Assembly (NCBI GenBank): GCA_023511475.1
Contig: JAIMBM010000012.1
Coordinates: forward strand, 1 to 16,632
Length of the DNA: 16,632 nucleotides
From: Anaerolineae bacterium
GTDB taxonomy: Bacteria; Chloroflexota; Anaerolineae; SpSt-313
Direction: 5' to 3'
Made by a program: the position numbers and the translations under genes. This document shows, one piece after another, positions 7,101 through 13,377 of the stretch; positions within the stretch are counted from its first letter, which is position 1, and every line of letters starts with the position of its first letter. The notes under the pieces were generated by a model, which was not told where the DNA came from, did not search any database, and saw nothing but the letters and a program-made list of their open reading frames with translations.

Positions 7101-8354
7101 GACGCTCCCCGGGTCAGGCACGTTCTGCTCGCCGATACGCCGCCGGCGACTTCCCGGCTCTTCGTGTCCCTCTATGGCCGACAGGGCTGGAAAGCAGTAA
7201 CCACGCCGCTCACCAACGCCCGCGTCCTTCAGGCAGCGCGCAGGGTCTGCTCAGGCCGCGAGTGCCTGCCCTTCCTGTCGATGATGGGCAAAGCGGTGCT
7301 CTACCTGGAGACACGCCCGCCCGACGAAGTTACGCTCTTTCACCTGCTCGAGCAGGAGGGCCCCTGCCAGATCGGCAACTGGTTCGACGCCGCAGCGCTC
7401 ATCTTCCGGCGCCTCGGCGCGCGAAATGCCTTCCCGGTCTGGCCGAGGAGCGCCAACAACTATCTCGGCGGCGGTGAGCAGGTCGCCCTGTCGGTCGGCG
7501 CCGCCGGAATCCTCGGTGACCTCCTCGGCGAGGCCCGCTCCTCTGTGTGCTGCCTGGCACAGGACCCGGCGGCAGCGCTGCGGATGCTGGATGAGGTAGA
7601 GCACCGGGTCATCGCCGGCGCCGAGCGCGGCCTCGTGGCCGCCGAGATGGAGCTGCGACGGGCGGCCCGCGAGCTGGCACGCATCCCGCTACGCCGCCCG
7701 GTGGCAGAGGCGCCCAAGGTTCTCCTCTTCAGCGGCATCAACCGCATCTTCGTGGATAGGCAGGTGCGCGAGTACCTCGAGGCGCGCGGCATTCTGGCCA
7801 AGACCGGCGACATAGGCGAGTTCCTGTGCCTGTACGAGACCGAGCCCGTCGTGCGCCGCGGCCTTGCCCTCGGCTACACCAACCCGGACGAGCAGTTTTC
7901 CCCACGCGCCCTGCTGGCGGGAGTGCTGCGGCCCGGGGGCCGGCCGAGGCTCGAGGCCGTGCGAGCGGCCCTGCACGTGGCAATGCTTGAGTGGCTCGAC
8001 CACCGCTGGCGGGCAATCCTCGCCCCGTCGGGACTGACCTTCGGCGCGGATATCCACTACCGCGAGGTGTTGCGGGCCGGGCACCGGTGCGTGTCCTGCA
8101 ACGGCTGGACCGAGGCTCCTATGACGGCCGGCCGCTACCTAGTGTCGCTAGGCGAGGGCGTGTTTGACGGCTATGTCAACATCGGCGCCTTCAACTGCAC
8201 CCCGGCCAGCATCGCCACTGCCGTGACACACGGCCCCAGCCTCGCGAGCGACCTGCCGCATGCCGTCATCGAAGCAGATGGTGCCAGCATTACGGCGAGC
8301 CAGCTGCGCCAACTCGAAGCCGTGGCTGCTCGCTGTCTGGAGAGGAAGGGATAG
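4128..8354 (+). CDS. Giant acyl-CoA dehydratase activase-like protein, tandem BadF/BadG ATPase domains plus HgdB-like region
   Basis: This 1408-residue protein combines parts usually encoded separately in the 2-hydroxyacyl-CoA dehydratase system. Domain one (about 1-250) has NLGSVTV at 7, GGES near 94, and cysteines C117 (RCAAGSGEF) and C155. Domain two (about 298-560) has the canonical GLDAGSTTTK at 301-310, IGGQDSKF, C425 (DGCSAGTGSF) and C465. These are Hsp70/actin-fold activator domains that use ATP to drive low-potential electrons from a shared [4Fe-4S] cluster. A CxxCxxxC-x17-C cluster follows (586, 589, 593, 611), then a DUF2229-like region (from about 639). The long C-terminal part has CCLSC..C (896-903), C1041/C1046, C1080, CVSC (1321/1324) and C1357. 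ATG 4128 fits the family N-terminus and has AGGTGG at 4117-4122. No dehydratase subunits are adjacent, so the substrate is unknown. Confidence 0.9.
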   Translation: MIREGWNLGSVTVRRVRIDESGRVSAQSRRHGGDLRGAIQSLLAANGDGQGDRVTVSGPLAPSVFDLPYLPESVCVERALQALGLAPDVVLSLGGESFVVYCLKDGRIRNIISSSRCAAGSGEFIVQQLGRMGLDLEAGLREARTGRHVALAARCSVHIKSDATHKLNKGECAPADIAHTLVVDLAGRIHALAVSASWPLGHILVAGGLALNDLLVDALRELLPQSRIDTLPLSAHLEAYGAAIAAEGHGTADRPLLDCLLTGNGHRFETQPALSGFAAHVTRLAPGSLLKPFPGMKAILGLDAGSTTTKAALIEAESGRLVASIYLRTYGNPVHAAASCLAEIARQVGECPVQVIQTAVTGSGRDLVSVSLGGCLSFNEILAHARAARQAHPDADTIFEIGGQDSKFVSLQGGIPIDYAMNDGCSAGTGSFLEEAAASDMGVPVDKIGLLALEASAPFAFGERCAAFINSEVRTALQGGADQRDILAGLVYSIASNYLSRVVGTRHIGQTVLLQGGVALNPAVAPAIASLSGRRVIVPPNPELMGCIGAALMARDLLDDGRVSAQPRSLGGLQSLHMKAEGSFRCNACENRCEVQRIRIGEETYPFGGLCSRWEMQRRPGRLRRREGKDLVSLRTRLMFEAFSPPRPSQPRGRVGLPLALTTHELYPFYAMLLSELGFEVVLSRPGKGSRSTHAPFCYPAELLHAAVDDLLARGVDWVFLPQVREFAIPAGHAHAYTCSFTADSASVIKAFFAGQAERILTPEIGLASHLLETTTAEIVCMAVRLGVPESTARAAVAKALAHQQAFEHTYHEEGQKALAELEGPKVILVGRPYLAYTSGVNLSLPRKIASRGFHVVPADLLPLDPPVTERDVWHFTQVNLSAVRYAREHDDTYVCCLSCFSCNPDAIFYHRLRRELEGRPFCFLEIDSHTADAGIDTRIGAFLDIIEAGSRAGQPDGALELSQQPDGAGRIDYAGRKPRIITDAGEKLGFDAPRVRHVLLADTPPATSRLFVSLYGRQGWKAVTTPLTNARVLQAARRVCSGRECLPFLSMMGKAVLYLETRPPDEVTLFHLLEQEGPCQIGNWFDAAALIFRRLGARNAFPVWPRSANNYLGGGEQVALSVGAAGILGDLLGEARSSVCCLAQDPAAALRMLDEVEHRVIAGAERGLVAAEMELRRAARELARIPLRRPVAEAPKVLLFSGINRIFVDRQVREYLEARGILAKTGDIGEFLCLYETEPVVRRGLALGYTNPDEQFSPRALLAGVLRPGGRPRLEAVRAALHVAMLEWLDHRWRAILAPSGLTFGADIHYREVLRAGHRCVSCNGWTEAPMTAGRYLVSLGEGVFDGYVNIGAFNCTPASIATAVTHGPSLASDLPHAVIEADGASITASQLRQLEAVAARCLERKG

Positions 8355-8383
8355 GGCACGAAAGGGGTATGGCCGGTGCCACA

Positions 8384-8412
8384 GCTCACGGCGGGGAGGC
8401 CCCGCCATGAGC
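8384..8412. terminator. Hairpin between convergent activase and lipB genes
   Basis: GCTCA (8384-8388) pairs with TGAGC (8408-8412), and GGCGGGG (8390-8396) pairs with CCCCGCC (8400-8406) around loop AGG, with a single C/A mismatch between the two stems. It fills much of the 61-base gap between the two stop codons and could serve both strands. There is no T-run on either side, so it is not a textbook Rho-independent terminator. Confidence 0.55.
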
Positions 8413-8415
8413 CAC

Positions 8416-9099
8416 TCAGGCGAGGCCCCGCTCGAGCTCGGCCAGGGTGAGGTCCTGCAGCTCCACCCCGAAGCCTTCGGCGAAGCGGCGGCGCACTGCG
8501 CGGGCAACCTCGGCCCACTCCACCGGGCGGCCAAGGGCACGCTCTATGGAGGTGACCTCCCCATCCCGCAGGCCACAGGGGACGATCAGCCGAAAGTGCT
8601 CCAGATTGGTGGAAACATTGAGCGCAAAGCCGTGGTAGGTCACGCCGCGCTCGATGCGGACGCCCAGGGCTGCGACTTTGCCCTGACCCAGCCACACGCC
8701 AATGATGCCCGGCCGGCGCCCTGACTCGAGGCCGAGATCGCCCAGCGCCGCCATCAGCACGTCCTCGAGCCGGTGCATGAAATCGGCCGCCCCAAGCCCG
8801 TGCTCGCTCAGGGAGACGATCGGGTAGCCCACGAGTTGCCCCGGCCCGTGATAGGTCACGTCGCCGCCGCGCTCCACCCTGTGCACCGCAATCCCGAGCT
8901 GCGCCAGCACCTCCGCCGGCGCCAGGATGTTCGCCGGGTCCCCGCGGCGCCCCAGGGTGATCACCGGATCGTGCTCGACGAGGAGCAGCACGTCTGGCAC
9001 GCGCCCCGCCTGCCGGGCCGCCACCACGCGGTGCTGCAGGTCGAGCGCGGCCAGGTACTCCATCCGCCCCAGCTCAACACAACAAGTCAGCCTAGACAC
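8416..9099 (-). CDS. lipB: Octanoyltransferase LipB (lipoate biosynthesis)
   Basis: LipB moves the octanoyl group from acyl carrier protein to a lysine of lipoyl domains in the cytoplasm, the first step of endogenous lipoate synthesis; LipA then inserts sulfur. The 227-residue length is normal. Diagnostic motifs are RGGD at 77-80, TYHGPGQ at 82-88, catalytic-site K141 in the GKVAALGVR segment, HGFALNV, and catalytic cysteine C175 in VPCGLRDGEVTSI. The start is GTG at 9099, which overlaps the end of fmt (stop codon 9094-9092) by 8 bases, so translation is probably coupled to fmt. Its N-terminus (L-T-C-C-V-E-L-G) matches where LipB proteins normally begin. No lipA is in the window. Confidence 0.95.
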   Translation of the reverse strand: MSRLTCCVELGRMEYLAALDLQHRVVAARQAGRVPDVLLLVEHDPVITLGRRGDPANILAPAEVLAQLGIAVHRVERGGDVTYHGPGQLVGYPIVSLSEHGLGAADFMHRLEDVLMAALGDLGLESGRRPGIIGVWLGQGKVAALGVRIERGVTYHGFALNVSTNLEHFRLIVPCGLRDGEVTSIERALGRPVEWAEVARAVRRRFAEGFGVELQDLTLAELERGLA

Positions 9100-10039
9100 G
9101 CTCCGCCGCGCTCTCCAGAACCGATCCGATCAGCCCTGGCTGACCCCGCAGGAACGAGGCGCAGTCCACACAGCGCCGGCCCTCGAGCTGAAGCTGCCCG
9201 AGGAGCAGCGCCCCCTCGCCGGTCGCAACCGCCACGCCCTCAGGAACCTCGATGACCGTGCCCGGAACCTCAGGTCCACACCAACCCACGAGGGGCGCCG
9301 CCCGTGTGATCTTGAGACGCCGGCCCTGCCAGAAGGTGTACGCGCCCGGCCAGGGGTCAAAGGCCCGCACCTGCCGCTCGATGGCGACGGCCGGCTGCGT
9401 CCAGTCGATCAGACCGTCCTCCTTCGTGATCCGCGGCGCATAGGTCGCCAGCGACCCATCCTGCGGCTGGGGCAGGAGCTCGCCCTCGAGCCAGCGGGGC
9501 AGCACCTCTATGAGCAGTCGCGCGCCGAGCTCGGAGAGCCGCGCGCTCAGGGAGGCGGTCGTATCGTCGGGCCGAATCCGCTCTTCGGCCTGGGCCAGGA
9601 TCGGGCCCGTGTCCATCCCCTGATCCATCAGCATGATGGTCACCCCGGTGACCGCGTCGCCGGCAAGGATCGCCGCCGCGATGGGCGCCGCTCCTCGGTG
9701 CCGTGGGAGCAGCGAAGCGTGCACATTTACGCACCCGCGGGGAGGGATGGCGAGGACGTCCCTCCGCAGGATCTCGCCATAGGCCACGACGACAATGGCC
9801 TCCGGCTGCACCTGCCGGAGGATCGCCACCGAGCGCTCGCCGCGCAACGACTCGGGTTGGAAGATCGGCAGGCCGAGCGTGCGCGCCGCAGCCTTGACCG
9901 GCGACTCCGTCACCACGCGCGCCCGCCCCGCCGGCCGGTCCGGCTGCGTCACCACCAGCGCCACGTCATAGCCGGTATGCAGCGCCCGCAGCGAGGGGAC
10001 TGCGAACTCGGGGGTCCCCATGAAGATCAGCCGATGCAT
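9092..10039 (-). CDS. fmt: Methionyl-tRNA formyltransferase
   Basis: Fmt transfers a formyl group from 10-formyltetrahydrofolate to the methionine of initiator tRNA. The 315-residue protein begins MHRLIFMGTPEFAVPSL, the family's usual opening. The active site is intact: N105 and H107 in NVHASLLPRHRGAAPI, and D143 in MDQGMDTGP, at nearly the positions of the E. coli enzyme. The C-terminal OB-like domain (about 205-315) has the DPWPGAYT motif and ends near a CVDC segment where many homologues lack cysteines. ATG 10039 has AGGAGG at 10053-10048 with 8-base spacing. The longer frame to 10117 would start upstream of the promoter and is rejected. It is first in a two-gene operon with lipB; def and priA, frequent neighbours elsewhere, are absent. 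Confidence 0.96.
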   Translation of the reverse strand: MHRLIFMGTPEFAVPSLRALHTGYDVALVVTQPDRPAGRARVVTESPVKAAARTLGLPIFQPESLRGERSVAILRQVQPEAIVVVAYGEILRRDVLAIPPRGCVNVHASLLPRHRGAAPIAAAILAGDAVTGVTIMLMDQGMDTGPILAQAEERIRPDDTTASLSARLSELGARLLIEVLPRWLEGELLPQPQDGSLATYAPRITKEDGLIDWTQPAVAIERQVRAFDPWPGAYTFWQGRRLKITRAAPLVGWCGPEVPGTVIEVPEGVAVATGEGALLLGQLQLEGRRCVDCASFLRGQPGLIGSVLESAAERV

Positions 10040-10060
10040 CTCACAGGCCTCCTCGGCGAG

Positions 10061-10089
10061 ATTGTAGCACACCTGCAGAGCGCGGACAA
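10061..10089 (-). promoter_or_regulatory. Promoter of the fmt-lipB operon
   Basis: On the minus strand, TTGTCC (10089-10084) is followed after exactly 17 bases by TACAAT (10066-10061). The three bases before the -10 are TGC, giving a TGN extension. The start point would be near 10054, right at the Shine-Dalgarno sequence (10053-10048), so the leader is only about 15 bases. Confidence 0.65.
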
Positions 10090-10188
10090 GGAGACACTGC
10101 CGCAGGGTATAGACCACCTTCGGGACAGGGTTGTCCGTACTGTTGATGCAAAGGCCCCGCCGCCAAACACCCCACTTCAGTCATCTCT

Positions 10189-10230
10189 CCCCTCCCCAGG
10201 CGGACGCCCCGGCGTCCGCCTGGGGAGGGG
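10189..10230. repeat. 42-bp palindrome with 20-bp perfect arms
   Basis: Positions 10189-10208 are the exact reverse complement of 10211-10230, separated only by CC. The outer part is CCCCTCCCC and its complement, and the inner part is AGGCGGACGCC and its complement. No T-run follows. It lies in intergenic DNA between divergent genes, so it is not at the 3' end of either; a REP- or MITE-like dispersed element is the simplest reading. Confidence 0.85.
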
Positions 10231-10301
10231 ACGGGGCGGCCGGTCACAACGTCACCGGACGCGAGCTGCCCGAAGCTGAGCTGCACCCCTCCCGCATGCC
10301 G

Positions 10302-10320
10302 GACGGCGCGGCAAGCCGTC
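10302..10320. repeat. Small inverted repeat upstream of lipoprotein promoter
   Basis: GACGGC (10302-10307) pairs with GCCGTC (10315-10320) around a 7-base spacer. It ends 9 bases before the -35 of the plus-strand promoter, a position suitable for an activator site, but nothing identifies a binding protein. Confidence 0.4.
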
Positions 10321-10329
10321 GGACGTACT

Positions 10330-10358
10330 TTGACAACACTCCCCTCTCCGGATATGCT
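10330..10358 (+). promoter_or_regulatory. Sigma-70-type promoter of the lipoprotein gene
   Basis: A perfect TTGACA (10330-10335) is followed after 17 bases by TATGCT (10353-10358), which matches four of six -10 positions. The start point would be near 10365, giving a leader of about 30 bases before GTG 10397. Confidence 0.7.
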
Positions 10359-10396
10359 TTCCGCACACGCATCGCCTGAAAGGAGCGACGGCAACA

Positions 10397-11830
10397 GTGG
10401 CGAGGACCCTGTACGGAGGGCTGGTGGCTCTGGCGCTGGTCGGGCTGCTCACGACCAGCGGCTGCGGATCCGTGATCAACCGCTACGTCGACCTGCGCAG
10501 GCTGCGGCTCCTCTCACGGTCCGAGCGGCTCTACCATCGGGCCGAACAGCTGGCGCAGGAGGGCAAACCGGCCGAAGCGCTCCTCGCCTACCGTCAGGCC
10601 TACCAGGCCGACCCCTCGTACGCGCCCGCCCTCGCCCGGCTTGCCGCGAGCTACACGGCACAGGGCCGTCGGCGGTCCGCCGCGCGCCTCTATGACCAGT
10701 ACCTTCGGCACGTGCCCGAGGACCGCGACGCGCAGCAAGTCCTTCTCGACCTCTATGTCGACCTCGGCGACGTCGCGCGGGCCACGGCGCTGGCCGGCGA
10801 GCTGGGCCTGCCGGCCCCGCCCGCGGGGCAAGCCGCGCTTCCCGGGGGGTTGGCCCTGCGTTGGGCGTCGTTCCTGGAGGACCAGGCCATCAGTGGCCTG
10901 GCAGCTTCAGCTTCGGGGGAGACGATCTTTGCCACCACCCAGGGAGGCTCGCTCTACGCGCTGGCTGCAGAGGATGGCAGCGAGCGCTGGCACTTTGCCG
11001 CCGAGGGGCCGGTCGTCTCGGCTCCGCTGTACACGGGGGAGAGCCAACAGCCCCTCATCATCTTTGGCGATGAGAGCGGGACGGTCTATGCCCTATCGGC
11101 CGCCGACGGGCGCGAGGCATGGCGATTCCGTGCCGCGGGACCCATCTTCGGCTCTCCCGCCGCGGCAGGCGATGTCGTCTACGTCGGCTCGACCGACGGA
11201 AACCTGTACGCCCTCGCCCGCGCCGACGGCAACCTGCTCTGGGCCTTTGTCGCCGGTGAGCCCGTCCATGCCGGGCCTCTCGTGGCGGGGGAGGCGGTCT
11301 ACGTCGGCTCGCTCAGCCACGAGCTAGTCGCCGTTGACGCGAGAACGGGGGCAGAGCGCTGGCGCTTTACCGCCCTTGCCCCGGTCGAGTCCACGCCCGC
11401 CTTCGCCAGCGGCCGCCTCTACTTCGGGGCCAACGACAGCCGTCTGTACTGCCTGGACCCGCGGACCGGCGACGAGCTCTGGCACTACTCCACGGGGGAC
11501 TCGATATACGCCCCGCCCGCCATCGGCACCGACGTGCTCTACCTCGCCTCGGCCAGCCACGACCTATACGCGCTTTCGGCGGATACGGGCGAGCTGCAGT
11601 GGCAGTACCGAGGGGAGAGCTTCTTGACCACTGCTCCAGCTCTCGACGGCAGCAGGCTCTACTTCGTCGCGACCGCTGACCCGCACCTCTACGTCCTCCA
11701 CGCCTCGACGGGCGAACTTGTCGCTCGCATCGACACGGGGGACTGGCCGTCCGGCTCCCCGCTCCTTCTCGGAAAGGACCTGTACGTCGGGGAGAAGGAC
11801 GGGAGCGTCCTGGCCTATCGTCTCCCGTAG
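10397..11830 (+). CDS. TPR plus PQQ-like beta-propeller lipoprotein
   Basis: The 477-residue protein starts with a hydrophobic signal (about 7-20) ending in TSGC, so C23 is the probable lipidated cysteine, although T at -3 is not the favoured residue. Residues about 44-136 form around three TPR-like helix pairs (AEALLAYRQAYQADPSYAPAL is typical). Residues about 150-477 hold a seven-bladed beta-propeller: strand motifs of the type LYAL-x-x-x-x-G-x-x-x-W-x-F recur near 186, 230, 270, 310, 350, 390 and 431, the last lacking the Trp. The repeats resemble BamB/YxaL-type PQQ repeats, which often lack any cofactor. A scaffold role at the cell surface is likely; no catalytic site is visible. GTG 10397 has AGGAG at 10381-10385. 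It converges on the polyferredoxin gene with a 35-base gap. Confidence 0.87.
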   Translation: MARTLYGGLVALALVGLLTTSGCGSVINRYVDLRRLRLLSRSERLYHRAEQLAQEGKPAEALLAYRQAYQADPSYAPALARLAASYTAQGRRRSAARLYDQYLRHVPEDRDAQQVLLDLYVDLGDVARATALAGELGLPAPPAGQAALPGGLALRWASFLEDQAISGLAASASGETIFATTQGGSLYALAAEDGSERWHFAAEGPVVSAPLYTGESQQPLIIFGDESGTVYALSAADGREAWRFRAAGPIFGSPAAAGDVVYVGSTDGNLYALARADGNLLWAFVAGEPVHAGPLVAGEAVYVGSLSHELVAVDARTGAERWRFTALAPVESTPAFASGRLYFGANDSRLYCLDPRTGDELWHYSTGDSIYAPPAIGTDVLYLASASHDLYALSADTGELQWQYRGESFLTTAPALDGSRLYFVATADPHLYVLHASTGELVARIDTGDWPSGSPLLLGKDLYVGEKDGSVLAYRLP

Positions 11831-11865
11831 GGCCCAGGCTTTCAAAAGGCCGGCAGCACCGCCCC

Positions 11866-13377
11866 TCACGCGCGCTCGCCGAGAGGCACCACGTGTATGG
11901 CGCTCCCCTGCACGGGGCAGACCTGCTCGCAGATGCCGCAGCCAGTGCACCTGAGCGGATTCACGGTCACGCGGCCCTGATGGGGGATCGCCGCGTCGTT
12001 AGGGCAGGCCTCGACGCATACAAGACACCGGGCCCCCTGATCCCACGCCAGACAAACCCGGCGGTCCACAGTAGCCAGCCCGACCTTCATCTCCGAGGGG
12101 GCAATCGGCCGGATCGCCCCGACCGGGCAGGCCTTGGCGCACAGATGAGGGCAGTTGCGGTTCAGGTGGCAGCCGCCCTCGCGCGGAACCAGATACGGCG
12201 TGCCAAAGGCGCGAAGCCCCGCCTGCAGGAACGCCGGCTTGAGGCCATGGGTCGGGCATACGCGGATGCACTCCTGACAGAGGATACAGGCGTCCACGAA
12301 CTGCGCCTCCGGCAGTGCGCCAGGCGGCCGAATGAGCGCTTTCGTGGGGGTCAGCCGCAGGAGCGGCCAGAGGGCCAGCGCGCCAACGCCTGCGGCCAGC
12401 CCGCCGGCAAGGCCCCGCCGTCCGACCCGAAGCCCGAGCAGTTGCTCGGCGCGCGTCCGCTCGGCCGGCACATAGGCGCCGGCAAAGCCGTGCGCTTTGC
12501 CCCTCGCCGCGGAGACACCGCCCCGCTCCCTCCGTCTCACCTGCCAGTGCGCCCAGGCCAGGGGACCGATGCCGAAGGAGATCGCCCTCTGAGGGCAGGC
12601 GGATTCGCAGGTCAGGCAGAAGTGACAGTCCTGATAGCTGGTGTCGTGCGGCTCTTTGGGGATCGCCCCCATCGGACACACCTCACGGCAGCGGCCACAG
12701 TAGTTGCAGGACTGGCTGACCCGCCGGTTGAGCAGCGACCAGCGGGAGAGCCACCCCAGCAGCGCCCCCTGAGGGCACAGGTGCCGGCACCAGAACCGGG
12801 GTCGCCATGCCTCCAGCACCAACGCCACTACAAAGAGGATTGAGAACGCCAGGTAGAGGTCAAGGCTGTGACCGCGCAGCGCGACCCAGTCCGAGAAGAC
12901 CATCGTGGCCGCCCGGTGAAACAGGACCAGGGGGTCGAGCAGCCCCACCAGCTTCAGGGAGATAAGCGAAAGCAGGAGCGCGGTAAACGCCACACCATAC
13001 TTCAGGTAGCTGTTCCCCTCGCCAGGCGCGAGCAGCCGCTCCACCCGGCTCTTGTGCCGCTGCCGTCGCCAGCGCCACAGGAACAGCGGCCGGACCAGGT
13101 CCAGCACCGTGCCTAACGGGCAGACCCAGCCGCAGAAGAACCGCCCGGCCACGAAGGCGAGCGCGATTACCAGCAGCGGGCCGCCTACGATGACGAGCCC
13201 CTGCCCGAGCCGCGGCAGGCGCGCCAGGAAGAGCAGCGGATCCCAGGTGAGGAGCCAGCTCAGCACCACGGGCGCCTGCCTGTACGTCAGCCGCTGATAG
13301 ACGAGCGGCAGGAAGGGGTACAGGAACAGCCCCAGCATGCCGAGCTGCACCAGCTTGCGCGCCAGCCTATCGGTCAT
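11866..13377 (-). CDS. Fused NapH-NapG-like membrane polyferredoxin
   Basis: This 503-residue protein probably carries electrons between the quinone pool or cytoplasm and an extracytoplasmic partner. Four TM helices (about 9-30, 57-78, 124-150, 172-191) carry the NapH-type pairs CGWVCP (82/86) and CRHLCP (197/201). Two ferredoxin motifs follow: C224-227-230-234 and C251-254-257-261. A fifth hydrophobic helix (323-342) is preceded by RVGRRGLAGG with R320-R321. Four more [4Fe-4S] motifs follow, NapG/MauM-like: C364-374, C403-417, C442-458 (C-x8-CxxCxxxCP) and C477-487. ATG 13377 has GGAGGAG just upstream and overlaps the DUF362 stop by 11 bases; the longer frame to 13641 only shadows the upstream gene. 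The name NapGH is by architecture; no nitrate reductase is nearby. Confidence 0.9.
   Translation of the reverse strand: MTDRLARKLVQLGMLGLFLYPFLPLVYQRLTYRQAPVVLSWLLTWDPLLFLARLPRLGQGLVIVGGPLLVIALAFVAGRFFCGWVCPLGTVLDLVRPLFLWRWRRQRHKSRVERLLAPGEGNSYLKYGVAFTALLLSLISLKLVGLLDPLVLFHRAATMVFSDWVALRGHSLDLYLAFSILFVVALVLEAWRPRFWCRHLCPQGALLGWLSRWSLLNRRVSQSCNYCGRCREVCPMGAIPKEPHDTSYQDCHFCLTCESACPQRAISFGIGPLAWAHWQVRRRERGGVSAARGKAHGFAGAYVPAERTRAEQLLGLRVGRRGLAGGLAAGVGALALWPLLRLTPTKALIRPPGALPEAQFVDACILCQECIRVCPTHGLKPAFLQAGLRAFGTPYLVPREGGCHLNRNCPHLCAKACPVGAIRPIAPSEMKVGLATVDRRVCLAWDQGARCLVCVEACPNDAAIPHQGRVTVNPLRCTGCGICEQVCPVQGSAIHVVPLGERA

Larger units (their letters stand above)
10090..10329. other. Divergent intergenic region, fmt / lipoprotein gene
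   Basis: No gene is visible between the two divergent promoters. The region holds a long palindrome (10189-10230), a spaced inverted repeat CCGGT (10240-10244) with ACCGG (10254-10258), and a small hairpin at 10302-10320. The long palindrome could insulate the two transcription units. Confidence 0.55.

Noticed and set aside
10040..10117. Longer N-terminus for Fmt (start at 10117)
   Set aside because: It would begin upstream of the promoter; the family start MHRLIFMGTPEF is preceded by AGGAGG.
11831..11865. Possible terminator between the convergent lipoprotein and polyferredoxin genes
   Set aside because: GGCTTT and AAAGGCC can pair only with a bulge and a two-base loop, which is not a credible hairpin.
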